A DNA stretch of 55,886 nucleotides from an uncultured Gemmatimonadota bacterium (GTDB lineage: Bacteria; Gemmatimonadota; Gemmatimonadetes; Gemmatimonadales; GWC2-71-9). Shown here piece by piece: positions 1 through 8,746 of this stretch. A program made the translations under genes and the position numbers. The notes under the pieces were generated by a model. The model did no database searches, had not been told where the DNA came from, and saw only the letters and a list, made by a program, of their open reading frames with translations. Numbering within the stretch: position 1 is the first letter of the stretch; each line of letters opens with the position of its first letter. Where the stretch lies: positions 1 to 55,886 of the forward strand of contig CAMPKP010000006.1 of NCBI GenBank assembly GCA_946887295.1, written 5' to 3'.

Positions 1-216
1 GGCATGGACTGCTCGAGCGTGCAAGTCCAATGCCGATCGGATGATGAACCTTGCGTCCTCGCCCGGCCGGCGGCCGCTGTGAGGTCACTCGCTGCCGACC
101 GGCAGATGGCCCAAACGGTTACAAGCTACTTACCTCGCCCGCACTCGCGCGGGTGACTTTCCCGGTCGCGAGCGCTGTAGTGCCGCCCGCAAAGCGGACT
201 CGTGCAGCCTGCAAAC
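1..216. other. Leading stretch without a supported gene
   Basis: I see no convincing coding region, RNA gene or promoter in the first 216 bases. The open frames here have no family signature and lie opposite the tail of the phosphatase gene. Confidence 0.5.
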
Positions 217-846
217 TCAGCGAGCCGGAAGATCCCAGGGGCCGATCCCGCCGATCCCATCGGTGAGCCAATTCACCGCGAGCACCAAAGGCTCGGACCC
301 GAGTCGCACCGCGCTCACCGAGGCGGGTGCGACCTCCAGTCTGAGCATGCAATCGAGCGGCATCCCCGCGTAGGCGGCCAGGAGAGCCCGGATGACGTCG
401 CCGTGAGTCACGGCGGCGACGAGCGCCTCGGGGTGCTCCGAGGCGATCCGCGACAGCTCCGCCGTCGCACGCGCCACCACCTCGCCCATGGTCTCGCCGC
501 CGGGAATGCGAGTCGATCCCCGCTCGGTGTTGAACCGCCGCCACTCCGGATCGTCCCGCAGTGCATCGAGGGTTCGCCCGGTCCACGCTCCGAAGTCCAG
601 CTCGTCGAGGCCGGGCGAGATCCGCACCGGGAGGCCGAGCAGCTCGGCCAGGGGACCCGCGGTCTCACGGGTGCGATCCTGCGGGCTGGAGTAGACCGCC
701 TCGATCGGCAGGGCCTTCAGCCGCTCGGCGAGTCCTCGGGCCTGGCGCACCCCGGTCGGGTTCAGGGGAGTGCCCGGGAAGCGTCCCGCGATGCTTCTGC
801 CGACCGCATCGCACAGTCCGTGACGGATCAGGAGCACGTCGCTCAT
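217..846 (-). CDS. Histidine phosphatase family protein (phosphoglycerate-mutase-like)
   Basis: A 209-residue member of the histidine phosphatase superfamily. The catalytic RHG motif is at residues 8-10 (LLIRHGLCD), the second catalytic histidine is in VTHGDVIRAL, and the TRETAGPLAE segment is the usual family helix. Members dephosphorylate small phosphorylated metabolites or sugars through a phosphohistidine; the substrate cannot be told from sequence. I chose the ATG at 846 because the RHG strand begins four residues later, as is normal; the frame is open to 915 but the extra residues look like non-coding translation. It is divergent from the hydrolase at 952. Its place beside the glycan cassette suggests a sugar or nucleotide-sugar phosphate substrate (inference). 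Confidence 0.85.
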   Translation of the reverse strand: MSDVLLIRHGLCDAVGRSIAGRFPGTPLNPTGVRQARGLAERLKALPIEAVYSSPQDRTRETAGPLAELLGLPVRISPGLDELDFGAWTGRTLDALRDDPEWRRFNTERGSTRIPGGETMGEVVARATAELSRIASEHPEALVAAVTHGDVIRALLAAYAGMPLDCMLRLEVAPASVSAVRLGSEPLVLAVNWLTDGIGGIGPWDLPAR

Positions 847-951
847 TTGCCCCAGGCCACAGCGCACAGGCCGGCCGTGACCCGGCTCATCCACCGGGCG
901 GCGCGCCGTGCGCACCTTTCAGCTAAGTAGCCATCGGGGTGAAGGGGTCGC

Positions 952-1836
952 ATGATCGAGGCCGTCAAGCTCTGGAACGAGCCCAACAACAAGTCGCACT
1001 GGGACTTCGAAGTGGACGAAGGCTGGGAGATCTTCGCGCGGACCATTCGGGCCGCGTCGAGCGCGATCCGGGCCGAGCGTCCGGCGCTCACTCGCGTGCT
1101 GGGAGGCATCTCGCCGATCGACCCCGGCTTCATCGTGAAGATGGGTGAGCTCGGCGTGCTGGACTGGGTGGACACCGTCGCGGTGCACGGCTTTCCGCTG
1201 GACTGGAACAACTGGCAGATCGGCGAGTGGCCGGCCCGGCTCCAGGAGATCCAGGCGGTGACCGATCTCCCGGTCTGGGTCACCGAGGTCGGAGTCTCCA
1301 CCTTCGGCGCGGAGGAGGTCCAGGAGTTCGGGCTGCGCCGTACCGCGGAGCTGCTGATCGGACGAGTCCCCCGGATCCACTGGTACAGTCTCTACGATCT
1401 GCCTCGAGCATGGCCCGCCACCACCCGGCATCGCGAGGCGGAAGGCTCGTCCTACTACCGGCATTTTCATATGGGCCTGCTGCGCGAGGACGGCACCCCC
1501 AAGCCCGCGACCGGGCATTTCGCGGAGTACGCCCCGATGCTCGGCATCTGCCAGTGGTTCCACTTCGAGGATCACCGCCTCGACGAGGCCGTGCACTGGC
1601 TGCGGAGGCTCGGCGTGCGTCACCTCCGCACCGGTCTGAGCTGGGCCGACAGTCACCGGCCCGGAGCCCTCGCCTGGTTCGACCGGCAGATGCGCGCGCT
1701 CGAGGCGTTCGACCTCACTCTCACCTTCTGCTTCACGCCCGAGTCGTGCGGACTCCGGCCGCATCACACGAGCCCCCCACGCGAGGTCGAACAGTTCGCC
1801 GATTTCTGCGCCGGCATGGTCCGGCGCTACGCCTGA
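952..1836 (+). CDS. Glycoside hydrolase, clan GH-A type, apparently circularly permuted
   Basis: A 294-residue protein with retaining clan GH-A signatures: the acid/base motif NEPNN at residues 9-13 and a nucleophile-type strand, VWVTEVGVST, near residue 110. The order is odd. The NEP strand (normally barrel strand 4) is at the very N-terminus. The C-terminal third (from GICQWFHFED to the closing MVRRYA) looks like strands 1-3 of the same kind of barrel, which normally precede NEP. Joining C-terminus to N-terminus would recreate the usual order, so I read it as a circular permutation. A gggtgaagggg stretch lies just before the ATG. The 3' end overlaps the convergent gene at 1827 by 10 nt. No signal peptide is visible, so it probably acts in the cytoplasm. 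Substrate unknown; beta-xylosidase-like families are nearest by eye. Confidence 0.75.
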   Translation: MIEAVKLWNEPNNKSHWDFEVDEGWEIFARTIRAASSAIRAERPALTRVLGGISPIDPGFIVKMGELGVLDWVDTVAVHGFPLDWNNWQIGEWPARLQEIQAVTDLPVWVTEVGVSTFGAEEVQEFGLRRTAELLIGRVPRIHWYSLYDLPRAWPATTRHREAEGSSYYRHFHMGLLREDGTPKPATGHFAEYAPMLGICQWFHFEDHRLDEAVHWLRRLGVRHLRTGLSWADSHRPGALAWFDRQMRALEAFDLTLTFCFTPESCGLRPHHTSPPREVEQFADFCAGMVRRYA

Positions 1837-3536
1837 GCCCAGTTTATCACCCCTTCCTCCAGGTGCTCCCCGAGCGCCGCTTCGTACCGGCGCACCTGCC
1901 GCGCGAACCTCCGGCCGTCGTCCGAATCACCGAGCGTCTCCACCGCGAGCGAGGCGTAGCCGATACGGGCCGCCAGATAGGCCACGGTGTAGTAGGGAAT
2001 GCGGCTCGCGACGGTGCGGTCGTGGCTGAGTCGGCGATACCTCTCCACCAGCCTGTGGCGCGCCGCCGCGCTCATGCCGAATTCGATGGCCGCGCCCGCC
2101 AGGTCCCACGCGATGTCCACCGGCCCCGGGAAGAAGTGATCGTCGTGGTGGTCCAGGGCGTCCACCTTCAGGTAGCCCCGTGCGGTTCGCAGCCACTCAT
2201 GCGGCATCATGCGGGCATCCACGGCGACCGGAGGCTCGAGGCCGGGCCTGGTCGTGCCGCGCAGCCGGTCGCCGAGGGGGTGGCCGGCGAGGTTCGTCTG
2301 GATCATCTCGTCCAGGTCGCTGGGGTCGGAGGAGGGCATGCAGAACCTGAGCCGCAGATGGGCCAGGTAGTCGGCGATGCGGTCCAGGAGCTGGAGATCG
2401 ATCTCTCCAGGGCTGAGCGGAGTGCCCGGCACGAACTCCCGCACCAGGAAGCCATGTGACAGCGCGCTGGGGTGGGGCGAGAACCCCGCGTCGCCGAGAT
2501 CCTGTGCCCGCGCCAGCTTCTCCGGACCGATGCTCCCCAGCCCCACGAAGCGGAGCAGCGCGCCCGGTGTCCTCAGCTTGCGGCGCTCGTGCTGCGGGTG
2601 CACGGCCGGCTGGCGGTCAGGCTGCGGAAGAAGCGCCGCACGCCAGCGACCGGCGGAGATATCGACGAGCGGCCCCGCGCCCGTGACGTCCGACAGGTGG
2701 CCGGACTGGAGCCAGACCTCCTCGAACCCCGCCACGAAGCGCCGGTGGCGGCGCCAGCGCGCCCGGGCCACCGGTGCACGGAGCGTCTCCGGGTCGGGGT
2801 CCCAGCTTGGCAGCAGGACGATGTGGTCGTCGGGGATGCCGAGCGCCGACAGCGCCGCGGCCGTGCCCGCGATCGACGATCCGCTGATCCCGGGCCCTTC
2901 GTCCACAACCACGAAGTGCGATCCCTCCGAGGTCGCCAGGAGGGCGCGGATCCCCTCGCTCAGCTTCGGCCGCCGATCGAAGGGGTGACCCCGCGGGCGA
3001 ATGGTGTAGGTCGAGACCGTGCAGCCTTCGTCCTCGAGGGCCGCCGCGACGAGAGCGGAGAGCGTGGTGCCGATGCTCCGAATGCCGAGGCAGACGGCCT
3101 TTCGGGGGGCCAATGCACGAAAGAGGCGTTCGGCCGCGACCAGATAGCACTCCGGAAAGAGGCCGTAGTGGGCGAAGCCTTCCGGCACGCTCACGCCGAT
3201 ATGGGAGGGAAGGGGCAGAGCGTTGCACGCCGCGAGCTCTCGGTCGAGCGCCTCCCGCCAGCGAGCAATGGAGGCCTCGCTCCGTCGCCACGATGCCGCC
3301 GCCAGGTGCCCGGCCGCGAGGGCCGCGCGGCGCAGCGCGCGGGTCACGGCCGTGTCCTCATCCGCGAGCGGACAGAGCGCATCCACGACCCCGGCCTCGA
3401 GTGCGCCGACGTCCACCAGCACGCTCACGATCGCATCGTGGTCCGTCCGGCGTGGCAGAGCCTCGACCCGCCGGCGCAGCCGCCGAAGCAGCTCGTCCGG
3501 CCGGGCGGACCGCTGTTGCTCGCGGTAGACGATCAC
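1827..3536 (-). CDS. Two-domain protein: phosphoribosyltransferase-like plus aminoglycoside-phosphotransferase-like
   Basis: A 569-residue protein, last gene of the minus-strand glycan operon. The middle resembles a type I phosphoribosyltransferase: KAVCLGIRSIGTTLS near 146-160 and the PRPP-loop-like VVVDEGPGISGSS at 209-221. From about residue 330 it resembles an APH-type kinase: LGSIGPEKLARAQ, FLVREFVPGTPL, and a metal-loop-like PVDIAWDLAG near 472-481. The N-terminal 110 residues are unassigned. I chose GTG at 3536 because it makes a GTGA overlap with the stop of the methyltransferase gene; the open frame extends upstream to 4205 but is antisense-like there. Possible roles are handling a phosphorylated sugar or nucleotide for the cassette; this is inference. 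I cannot name a known family for the fusion. Confidence 0.6.
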   Translation of the reverse strand: MIVYREQQRSARPDELLRRLRRRVEALPRRTDHDAIVSVLVDVGALEAGVVDALCPLADEDTAVTRALRRAALAAGHLAAASWRRSEASIARWREALDRELAACNALPLPSHIGVSVPEGFAHYGLFPECYLVAAERLFRALAPRKAVCLGIRSIGTTLSALVAAALEDEGCTVSTYTIRPRGHPFDRRPKLSEGIRALLATSEGSHFVVVDEGPGISGSSIAGTAAALSALGIPDDHIVLLPSWDPDPETLRAPVARARWRRHRRFVAGFEEVWLQSGHLSDVTGAGPLVDISAGRWRAALLPQPDRQPAVHPQHERRKLRTPGALLRFVGLGSIGPEKLARAQDLGDAGFSPHPSALSHGFLVREFVPGTPLSPGEIDLQLLDRIADYLAHLRLRFCMPSSDPSDLDEMIQTNLAGHPLGDRLRGTTRPGLEPPVAVDARMMPHEWLRTARGYLKVDALDHHDDHFFPGPVDIAWDLAGAAIEFGMSAAARHRLVERYRRLSHDRTVASRIPYYTVAYLAARIGYASLAVETLGDSDDGRRFARQVRRYEAALGEHLEEGVINWAQA

Positions 3537-4327
3537 GGCCCGCGAGCCACTCCCTGCCGGGAGCGTCCGGTTGCCGCCAGCAGCTCGGGCGAGTGCGCGA
3601 GCATGTGTTTGTCGGATCGGGCTTGCGCCGGCTCGCACAGGTAGATCTCGTGCCCGAGGTACGCCGCGACCGCGAGCCCGCTGGAGCGGAGCATGGCGAG
3701 CACGCCGGCGTGATTGGGGACCCACCAGTTGGTCGGGTCTCCCGCGAAGCTGTGCTCGATGAACGCCAGGGTAGGCCATCCGGGTCTGGTGAGCACCTCC
3801 CGATCCTCCAGCGGCTGGTCCAGGATTTCGTCCTCCACCTCGAAGCCCGGCATCGTCAGCGTCTGAAAGACCAGCAGCCGCCCGGTATGGGAGGCGACCA
3901 GATCGAGGCCGAGCATCGGGTAGCGGAGGTGATAGAACAGCCCCATGAACAGCACGAGGTCGAATTGCGCCTCGATCCCGGCGAGCTCGTACACCTGCAT
4001 CTGGCGGAACTCGATGGCATGCTGCAGACCGAATTCGCTGGCGGCCCACCGAGCCTGCTGCAGGTAGCGCTCGTCCAGGTCGATGGCCGTGACCCGTGCG
4101 CCACGCCGGGCGAGCTCGAAGCTGTAGAAGCCGGCGTTGCACCCCAGGTCGAGCGCGGTCCATCCATCCAGGTTCTCCGGGATATGGCGGCCAAGGACCT
4201 CCCACTTGTATCGGGGGAAATCACCGAGCCTGTGCTCCGGAGCGGTCTGGGTACCGTCGGGCAGATGAAGGTTGTGGAACCACGGCCCGAGTCGCTCCAC
4301 CATCTTTCCGCGGCCCGGCGAGGTCAT
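3533..4327 (-). CDS. SAM-dependent methyltransferase (resembles TIGR04290 type)
   Basis: A 264-residue class I methyltransferase. Motif I is ALDLGCNAGFYSFELA near residue 58, followed by the acidic AIDLDERYLQQA strand that binds the ribose of SAM. The flanking parts (WFHNLHLPDGTQTAP near the N-terminus, WWVPNHAGVLAML in the C-terminal third) recall, from memory, the Rta_06860/TIGR04290 methyltransferases, which occur in a conserved glycan-type cassette with glycosyltransferases and epimerases. The ATG at 4327 overlaps the upstream stop as ATGA, and the 3' end overlaps the next start as GTGA, so the gene is translationally coupled on both sides. The acceptor is probably a sugar or glycan intermediate made by the neighbouring enzymes; this is inferred from context only. 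Confidence 0.8.
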   Translation of the reverse strand: MTSPGRGKMVERLGPWFHNLHLPDGTQTAPEHRLGDFPRYKWEVLGRHIPENLDGWTALDLGCNAGFYSFELARRGARVTAIDLDERYLQQARWAASEFGLQHAIEFRQMQVYELAGIEAQFDLVLFMGLFYHLRYPMLGLDLVASHTGRLLVFQTLTMPGFEVEDEILDQPLEDREVLTRPGWPTLAFIEHSFAGDPTNWWVPNHAGVLAMLRSSGLAVAAYLGHEIYLCEPAQARSDKHMLAHSPELLAATGRSRQGVARGP

Positions 4328-5412
4328 GCCGCCGGCTCCCTGGCGAGGAGCTCGGCGACATAACCCTCCAGCTGCCGCGCCCGGTGGGCCGAGGTGTGCT
4401 CGTCGAGCACGCGCCGGCGGGCCTGCTCGCCCAGGGCCAGCCGCTCGCTCTCGGACATGTCGCGTAGCCAGGACATGACCTCACTGCCGGAGCGCGCCAC
4501 GAGGATCTCCCGGCCGGGGACCAGGAGCGTCTCGAGTCCTTCCCAATAGTCCGAGACGATGGGCGTGCCGCATGCCGCCGCCTCGAAGAGCCGCACGCTC
4601 GGCGAGTACCCGGCGGCCACCATCTCCGCCCGCGTCAGGTTCAGAGTGAAGCGCTGGGCGCAATACAGCGGCGCGTGCGCGGCCGGCTCCACGTGCGAGA
4701 GCCTCGTCACGTTGGCCGGCCAGCACACTTCGGGCGGGTATTGCGGTCCGGCCACCAGGAATCGGAGCGCGGCTGCGTGTGCGGCCGGCTCGAGCAGCAG
4801 CCGCTCGAGAGCCGTCTGTCGGTCGGCGCTGTAGGTCCCCATGTAGCCGAGATCCCAGCGAGGGGCGACGGCCAGCGGCTGGTAGAGCTCGGGGTCCACC
4901 GAGCAGTAGAGCGCCCGTGCTGCGGGAGAGCCGTACTCCCGCTCCAGCCGCTCGAGCGTGGGGCCGCCGGTGAACGAGAGATACAGGTGGTAGCGGGGAA
5001 TCAGCTCGGCCGAGAGATAGTCGTTGTCCCCGCGCGCCAGACGTGCCAGGGTGACCGGCGTGTCGATGTCGTAGAACGCGGTGACGCCGACCGCGGTGCG
5101 CACCACCCAGGATCCCACCGCGATGCCTTCCGGCACGAACGATCCAACGATGACCAGGTCGGCCTCGCGGACATCGCCGGCGAAGCGGTGCTCCAGCTCG
5201 GCCCTGTCCTGGTAGAGCTCGGTGCGGCCGTATGGCGGCCGCGGGAGGTCCCGGTTCTCGGCATACCAGGGGACGTCGCGCTCCAGAAAGAGGACGTCGT
5301 GTCCTCTGGCCGTCAGTTGTTTGACGAGCGCGCGGTAGGTCGTGGCGTGACCGTTTCCCCAGGACGACGTGATCGACAGGCCGAGGATCACGAGGCGCAT
5401 CGGCTCGGTCAT
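4324..5412 (-). CDS. CgeB-type glycosyltransferase (first of three)
   Basis: A 362-residue GT-B-like protein of the CgeB/Glyco_trans_1_2 kind. The N-terminus MRLVILGLSITSSWGNGHAT is the typical nucleotide-free Rossmann start; the C-terminal donor-binding region has SPSVRLFEAAACGTPIVSDYWEGLETLL followed by a helical tail ending HTSAHRARQLEGY. CgeB proteins are linked to spore-surface and other bacterial glycans. The start at 5412 overlaps the preceding stop as ATGA; the frame is open further upstream to 5655 but that part is low-complexity antisense. It lies between another CgeB-type gene and the methyltransferase. Donor and acceptor sugars unknown. Confidence 0.8.
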   Translation of the reverse strand: MTEPMRLVILGLSITSSWGNGHATTYRALVKQLTARGHDVLFLERDVPWYAENRDLPRPPYGRTELYQDRAELEHRFAGDVREADLVIVGSFVPEGIAVGSWVVRTAVGVTAFYDIDTPVTLARLARGDNDYLSAELIPRYHLYLSFTGGPTLERLEREYGSPAARALYCSVDPELYQPLAVAPRWDLGYMGTYSADRQTALERLLLEPAAHAAALRFLVAGPQYPPEVCWPANVTRLSHVEPAAHAPLYCAQRFTLNLTRAEMVAAGYSPSVRLFEAAACGTPIVSDYWEGLETLLVPGREILVARSGSEVMSWLRDMSESERLALGEQARRRVLDEHTSAHRARQLEGYVAELLAREPAA

Positions 5413-6506
5413 CCCACCGCCCCCGTCGAGATCGGGTGCAACCCTTCCAGCACCGTCTCCACCTGCGCGGCGCGGCGGGAGTAGGTGTGGTGCTCCAGGA
5501 TGCGCCGCCGCGCCCGCCCGCCGATGAGGCGCGCCCGCGCGGGCGTGAGTCGGTCGAGGTGCGCGGCGACGGCATCGCCGTCGTCGGCTACGAGCACCTC
5601 CGATTCCGGCTCCAGGAAGTGATCGATGCCTTCCCAGGCGTCGGTGACGAGACACGCGCCGGCGCCCGCGGCCTCGAAGACCCGTGTCGGGGGCGAGAAC
5701 CCGTAGCGCGCCATGCTCGCCCGGCTCACGTTGAGCACGGCCTGCGGCGAGCAGTTGAAGGCATTGTGGTCCCGGGTGTACACGTGCCCCACATAGCGGA
5801 CGTTGGAGGGCAGGTCACGGTCGCCCCATCCGCTGCCGCCGAGGACGAAGCTGCGGCCCGGTGCCAGTGCGGCCGGCCGCAGGAAGAATTCCTCCACCCT
5901 CGCCTCCCGGTCGGGGAGGCGGTTGCCCAGGAAGCCCAGCTCGCCTTCGAACCGGGCATCCAATGGTGCCGGATGGTGGGTGGTGGGATCCAGCGCGTTG
6001 TACACCGGCACACACTCCCTGGCGCCGTAGCGGCGGTACTCGCGAACCACGGGATCGCCGCCGCCATAGGTGAAGATCACGTCGTACTGGGGAATGAGCG
6101 GGCGGAAGGCGTCCAGCTCGTCACCGCCGATCCGGTCGAGCGTGGCGGGGGCGTCCACGTCCCAGAAGGCGACCAGGCTTCCGGGCCTCCGGCTCGCGAG
6201 CACCGCGCGCTCCAGCAGCTCGTCGAAGGCGCCCACGCCGCTCGCCTTCACGACCAGGTCCGCGCCGCTCGCGGCGTCCACCGCGCGCAGCGCCTCCCCG
6301 GCATCCTCGGGGTACACCACCACGGTTGCCCATTCGGGATCGGGCAGATCTCGATGCTGCTGGCGGCCGAACGCATCGGGCTCGTAGAAGGTGGTCCGGT
6401 GGCCCCGCTCGTGCAGCGCGCGGACGATGCCGCGATAGTAGGTGGCGGCGCCGTTCCAGTAGGCCGAGACCAGGCTCGAGCCGAAGAAGGCGATCTCGAG
6501 AGGCAC
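5409..6506 (-). CDS. CgeB-type glycosyltransferase (second of three)
   Basis: A 365-residue paralogue of its neighbours. It opens with IAFFGSSLVSAYWNGAATYYRG and carries the C-terminal signature FSPPTRVFEAAGAGACLVTDAWEG and the helix RRRILEHHTYSRRAAQVE, which aligns by eye with the tails of the genes on both sides. The start is GTG at 6506, with an AGGGA ribosome-binding stretch seven to eight bases upstream; the gap to the preceding stop is 15 nt. It ends in an ATGA overlap with the next gene. Presumed cytoplasmic glycosyl transfer in the cassette's glycan pathway. Confidence 0.8.
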   Translation of the reverse strand: MPLEIAFFGSSLVSAYWNGAATYYRGIVRALHERGHRTTFYEPDAFGRQQHRDLPDPEWATVVVYPEDAGEALRAVDAASGADLVVKASGVGAFDELLERAVLASRRPGSLVAFWDVDAPATLDRIGGDELDAFRPLIPQYDVIFTYGGGDPVVREYRRYGARECVPVYNALDPTTHHPAPLDARFEGELGFLGNRLPDREARVEEFFLRPAALAPGRSFVLGGSGWGDRDLPSNVRYVGHVYTRDHNAFNCSPQAVLNVSRASMARYGFSPPTRVFEAAGAGACLVTDAWEGIDHFLEPESEVLVADDGDAVAAHLDRLTPARARLIGGRARRRILEHHTYSRRAAQVETVLEGLHPISTGAVG

Positions 6507-6521
6507 GGGATTCCCTTCTCG

Positions 6522-7634
6522 CTAGCCCGGCCGCGCGGCGGGAGCGGGCTCGAGTGAGGCCACGATGCCGAGCAGCTCGTCCACCCGGTGGACGCAGGTG
6601 TGGCGGGCCAGGATGGTGCGGCGGCCGCGATCGGCCATGGCGCGGGCCGCACGCTCGTCCGAGAGCAGCTCGCGCATGAGGCCGCGCATCTCGCGGCCGC
6701 TTCGCGCCATCAGATAGTCGCGCCCCTCCATGAACAGCCCCTCGGCGTCCTCCCAGGGAGCGGAGAGGAGGGGAATGCCGCAGGCCAGGGCCTCGAAGAC
6801 GCGGATGGTGGGAATGCCCGGCAGGGCGTCGACGTAGGGGCGGCGCGGTATGTGGACCGTGGCCCGAAAGCGGGCGAAGACCGTCGGCACGTTGAAGTTC
6901 GGCGTCCATCCGGCGTACTCCACGCCGGCGCGCTCCAACCGGTCGATGGCCCCTTGCGGGTACCGCACGCCGTACATGCGGGGCCGGAGGCCGAGCGAGG
7001 CGGCGGGCTCGAGCAGGAATTCCTCGATCTCCGCGGTGCGCTCGTCGTCTCCCCAGTTGCCGATCCACACCAGGTCGCCGTCGACGCGCTTGCTCTCGAT
7101 GGGACGGAACATCCTGTGGTCGGCCGCCTCGTGCCAGGTCCACGCCCGTTCGGCCCATCCCGCCTCGACGTACCTGCGACGAACGACTTCGCCGAAGGCG
7201 AGCACGCCATCGTAGTGCTCGAGGTTGTACGCCGCCATCTCCGCCGGGCGGCTCACCGACCGGTGGTGGGTGTCGTGAAAGAACAGCCGATAGCCGCCGG
7301 AGACCGCGCGGTGTCGTCCGATGGCGGCGACCAGCGCCGGGTCGTTCCACTCGTGCACCAGCACGACGTCGGCGCCCGCGAAAATTCGGTCGAGATCCAG
7401 GTCGTCCGGGTGGTACTGCATGCTCGTGAGAGCGGGATAGGCGCGGTGGAACCGATCGATCGCCGCACTCCCGACCTGGGCCAGGAGATTGATCCGGCTC
7501 CAGGAGTCGCGGGGCTCCAGGACGGACACCCGATGCCCGCGCGCCAGGAGCTCGGTCGCAACGCCCCGAAGGAAGTGGGCGTTGCCGTGATTCCAGTCCG
7601 AGACGAGCGAGTGATAGAACATCACGAAGCGCAT
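6522..7634 (-). CDS. CgeB-type glycosyltransferase (third of three)
   Basis: A 370-residue protein with the same layout as the two CgeB-type genes downstream: MRFVMFYHSLVSDWNHGNAH start, a central FGEVVRRRYVEAGW acceptor-side helix, and IPTIRVFEALACGIPLLSAPWEDAEGLF near the C-terminus. The ATG at 7634 lies 13 nt inside the end of the preceding GT4 gene; the longer open frame to 8405 is antisense-like. Three tandem CgeB-like transferases suggest successive additions of different residues to one acceptor, or paralogous specificities (inference). Confidence 0.8.
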   Translation of the reverse strand: MRFVMFYHSLVSDWNHGNAHFLRGVATELLARGHRVSVLEPRDSWSRINLLAQVGSAAIDRFHRAYPALTSMQYHPDDLDLDRIFAGADVVLVHEWNDPALVAAIGRHRAVSGGYRLFFHDTHHRSVSRPAEMAAYNLEHYDGVLAFGEVVRRRYVEAGWAERAWTWHEAADHRMFRPIESKRVDGDLVWIGNWGDDERTAEIEEFLLEPAASLGLRPRMYGVRYPQGAIDRLERAGVEYAGWTPNFNVPTVFARFRATVHIPRRPYVDALPGIPTIRVFEALACGIPLLSAPWEDAEGLFMEGRDYLMARSGREMRGLMRELLSDERAARAMADRGRRTILARHTCVHRVDELLGIVASLEPAPAARPG

Positions 7635-8746
7635 GCGGTTGCCTCCCGCTCGCCCAGCAGGGCCGCGTACAGCTCGAGGTAGGCAAGCGCCATGCGACGG
7701 GCGGAGAAGCCGAGAGCCCGCCGCCGCGCCCGCATCGACAGCGTCTGCCTGAGCTGGGCGTCCTCGATCAGGGAATTGAGCGCGACATTGAGCATGCGCA
7801 CGTCGTCGGGAGGGACGAAGACGGCCACGCCGTCCCAGTGCTCGCGAAGGCTCGGAATGTCTCCCAGCACGAGGGCGCACCCGGCGAGCGCGGCCTCCAG
7901 TACCGAGAGTCCGAAGGGCTCGTATCTGGCGGGTGACGCGAATACCGCGGCGCGTGCCATCCAGGTGGCGAGCTCGTGGGGCGGGAGTGGGCCGAGCAGC
8001 TTCAGGTTGTCGAACGCGGCCGCCTCGGAGCGGCCCGGGGATTCGCGGGGACCGGCTGCGAAGGCCGGCCAGGCGAGCCCGGGAGCCGCCCGGTCGAGCG
8101 CCTCGGCGTTCTTCGCCCGATCCCACAGTCGCCCCGCGGTCAGAACGAAGCCGTGTTTGATGCCGGCCTGGAATCCGGTCGGGTCGAGTCCGTTCGGGAT
8201 GGCGCGGCCGTCGGGAGCCCCGTAGTACCGCTTCAGGTTTCCGAGCATCGCGCGCGACGGTGCGACTACCGCATCCGCCGCGGCGAGCCCCGCGCGCATC
8301 GCGTCGCGATAGCGCTCCCATGCCGGCGGGGCCGGCTGCCCCAGCACCGATTCCCACCAGGAGAGCACGCAGGAGTGCCCCACCGCGATGGTGGGCACTG
8401 TCCACGGCAGCGACGCGAGAACCGGCTCGCTCAGGTGCACCACATCGGGCTCGACCTCGTCGGCGAGCGAAGTGAGCCAGCGCCCTGCCGCCGCCATGTC
8501 ATCCCACGGATCCGCCATCCAGGGGAGGCGGCAGCGCCTGGTGTGGAGCGCGAGCCCTCGCCGCTCGGCGTCGTCGCGCTGCTGCCCGGAGGGCACGTCG
8601 CCCAGCGAAGCCACGATGACGTCGACCCCCTCCTGGCCGAGCGCGGTCGCCAGCTCCATCGTGTATGTCCAGACTCCGCCCACGGTGTCCGTGGTGAGCA
8701 GCAGCCGGTGGGGGGCCGAAGGCTCGGTGCCCATGGGCGGCGTCAT
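7622..8746 (-). CDS. Glycosyltransferase family 4
   Basis: A 374-residue GT-B transferase. The N-terminal strand RLLLTTDTVGGVWTYTMELA and the donor-binding segment ARYEPFGLSVLEAALAGCALVLGD (the EX7E motif of GT4) are clear. AIPNGLDPTGF marks the start of the second Rossmann domain. The ATG at 8746 overlaps the upstream stop as ATGA. It belongs to the minus-strand glycan operon and probably adds one sugar from a nucleotide donor. Donor unknown, though UDP-xylose or a derivative is available from the first gene of the operon. Confidence 0.85.
   Translation of the reverse strand: MTPPMGTEPSAPHRLLLTTDTVGGVWTYTMELATALGQEGVDVIVASLGDVPSGQQRDDAERRGLALHTRRCRLPWMADPWDDMAAAGRWLTSLADEVEPDVVHLSEPVLASLPWTVPTIAVGHSCVLSWWESVLGQPAPPAWERYRDAMRAGLAAADAVVAPSRAMLGNLKRYYGAPDGRAIPNGLDPTGFQAGIKHGFVLTAGRLWDRAKNAEALDRAAPGLAWPAFAAGPRESPGRSEAAAFDNLKLLGPLPPHELATWMARAAVFASPARYEPFGLSVLEAALAGCALVLGDIPSLREHWDGVAVFVPPDDVRMLNVALNSLIEDAQLRQTLSMRARRRALGFSARRMALAYLELYAALLGEREATACAS

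Noticed and set aside
1..26. GGCATGGA near the left edge as another copy of the -24/-12 element
   Set aside because: The following bases do not give TGC at the required spacing.
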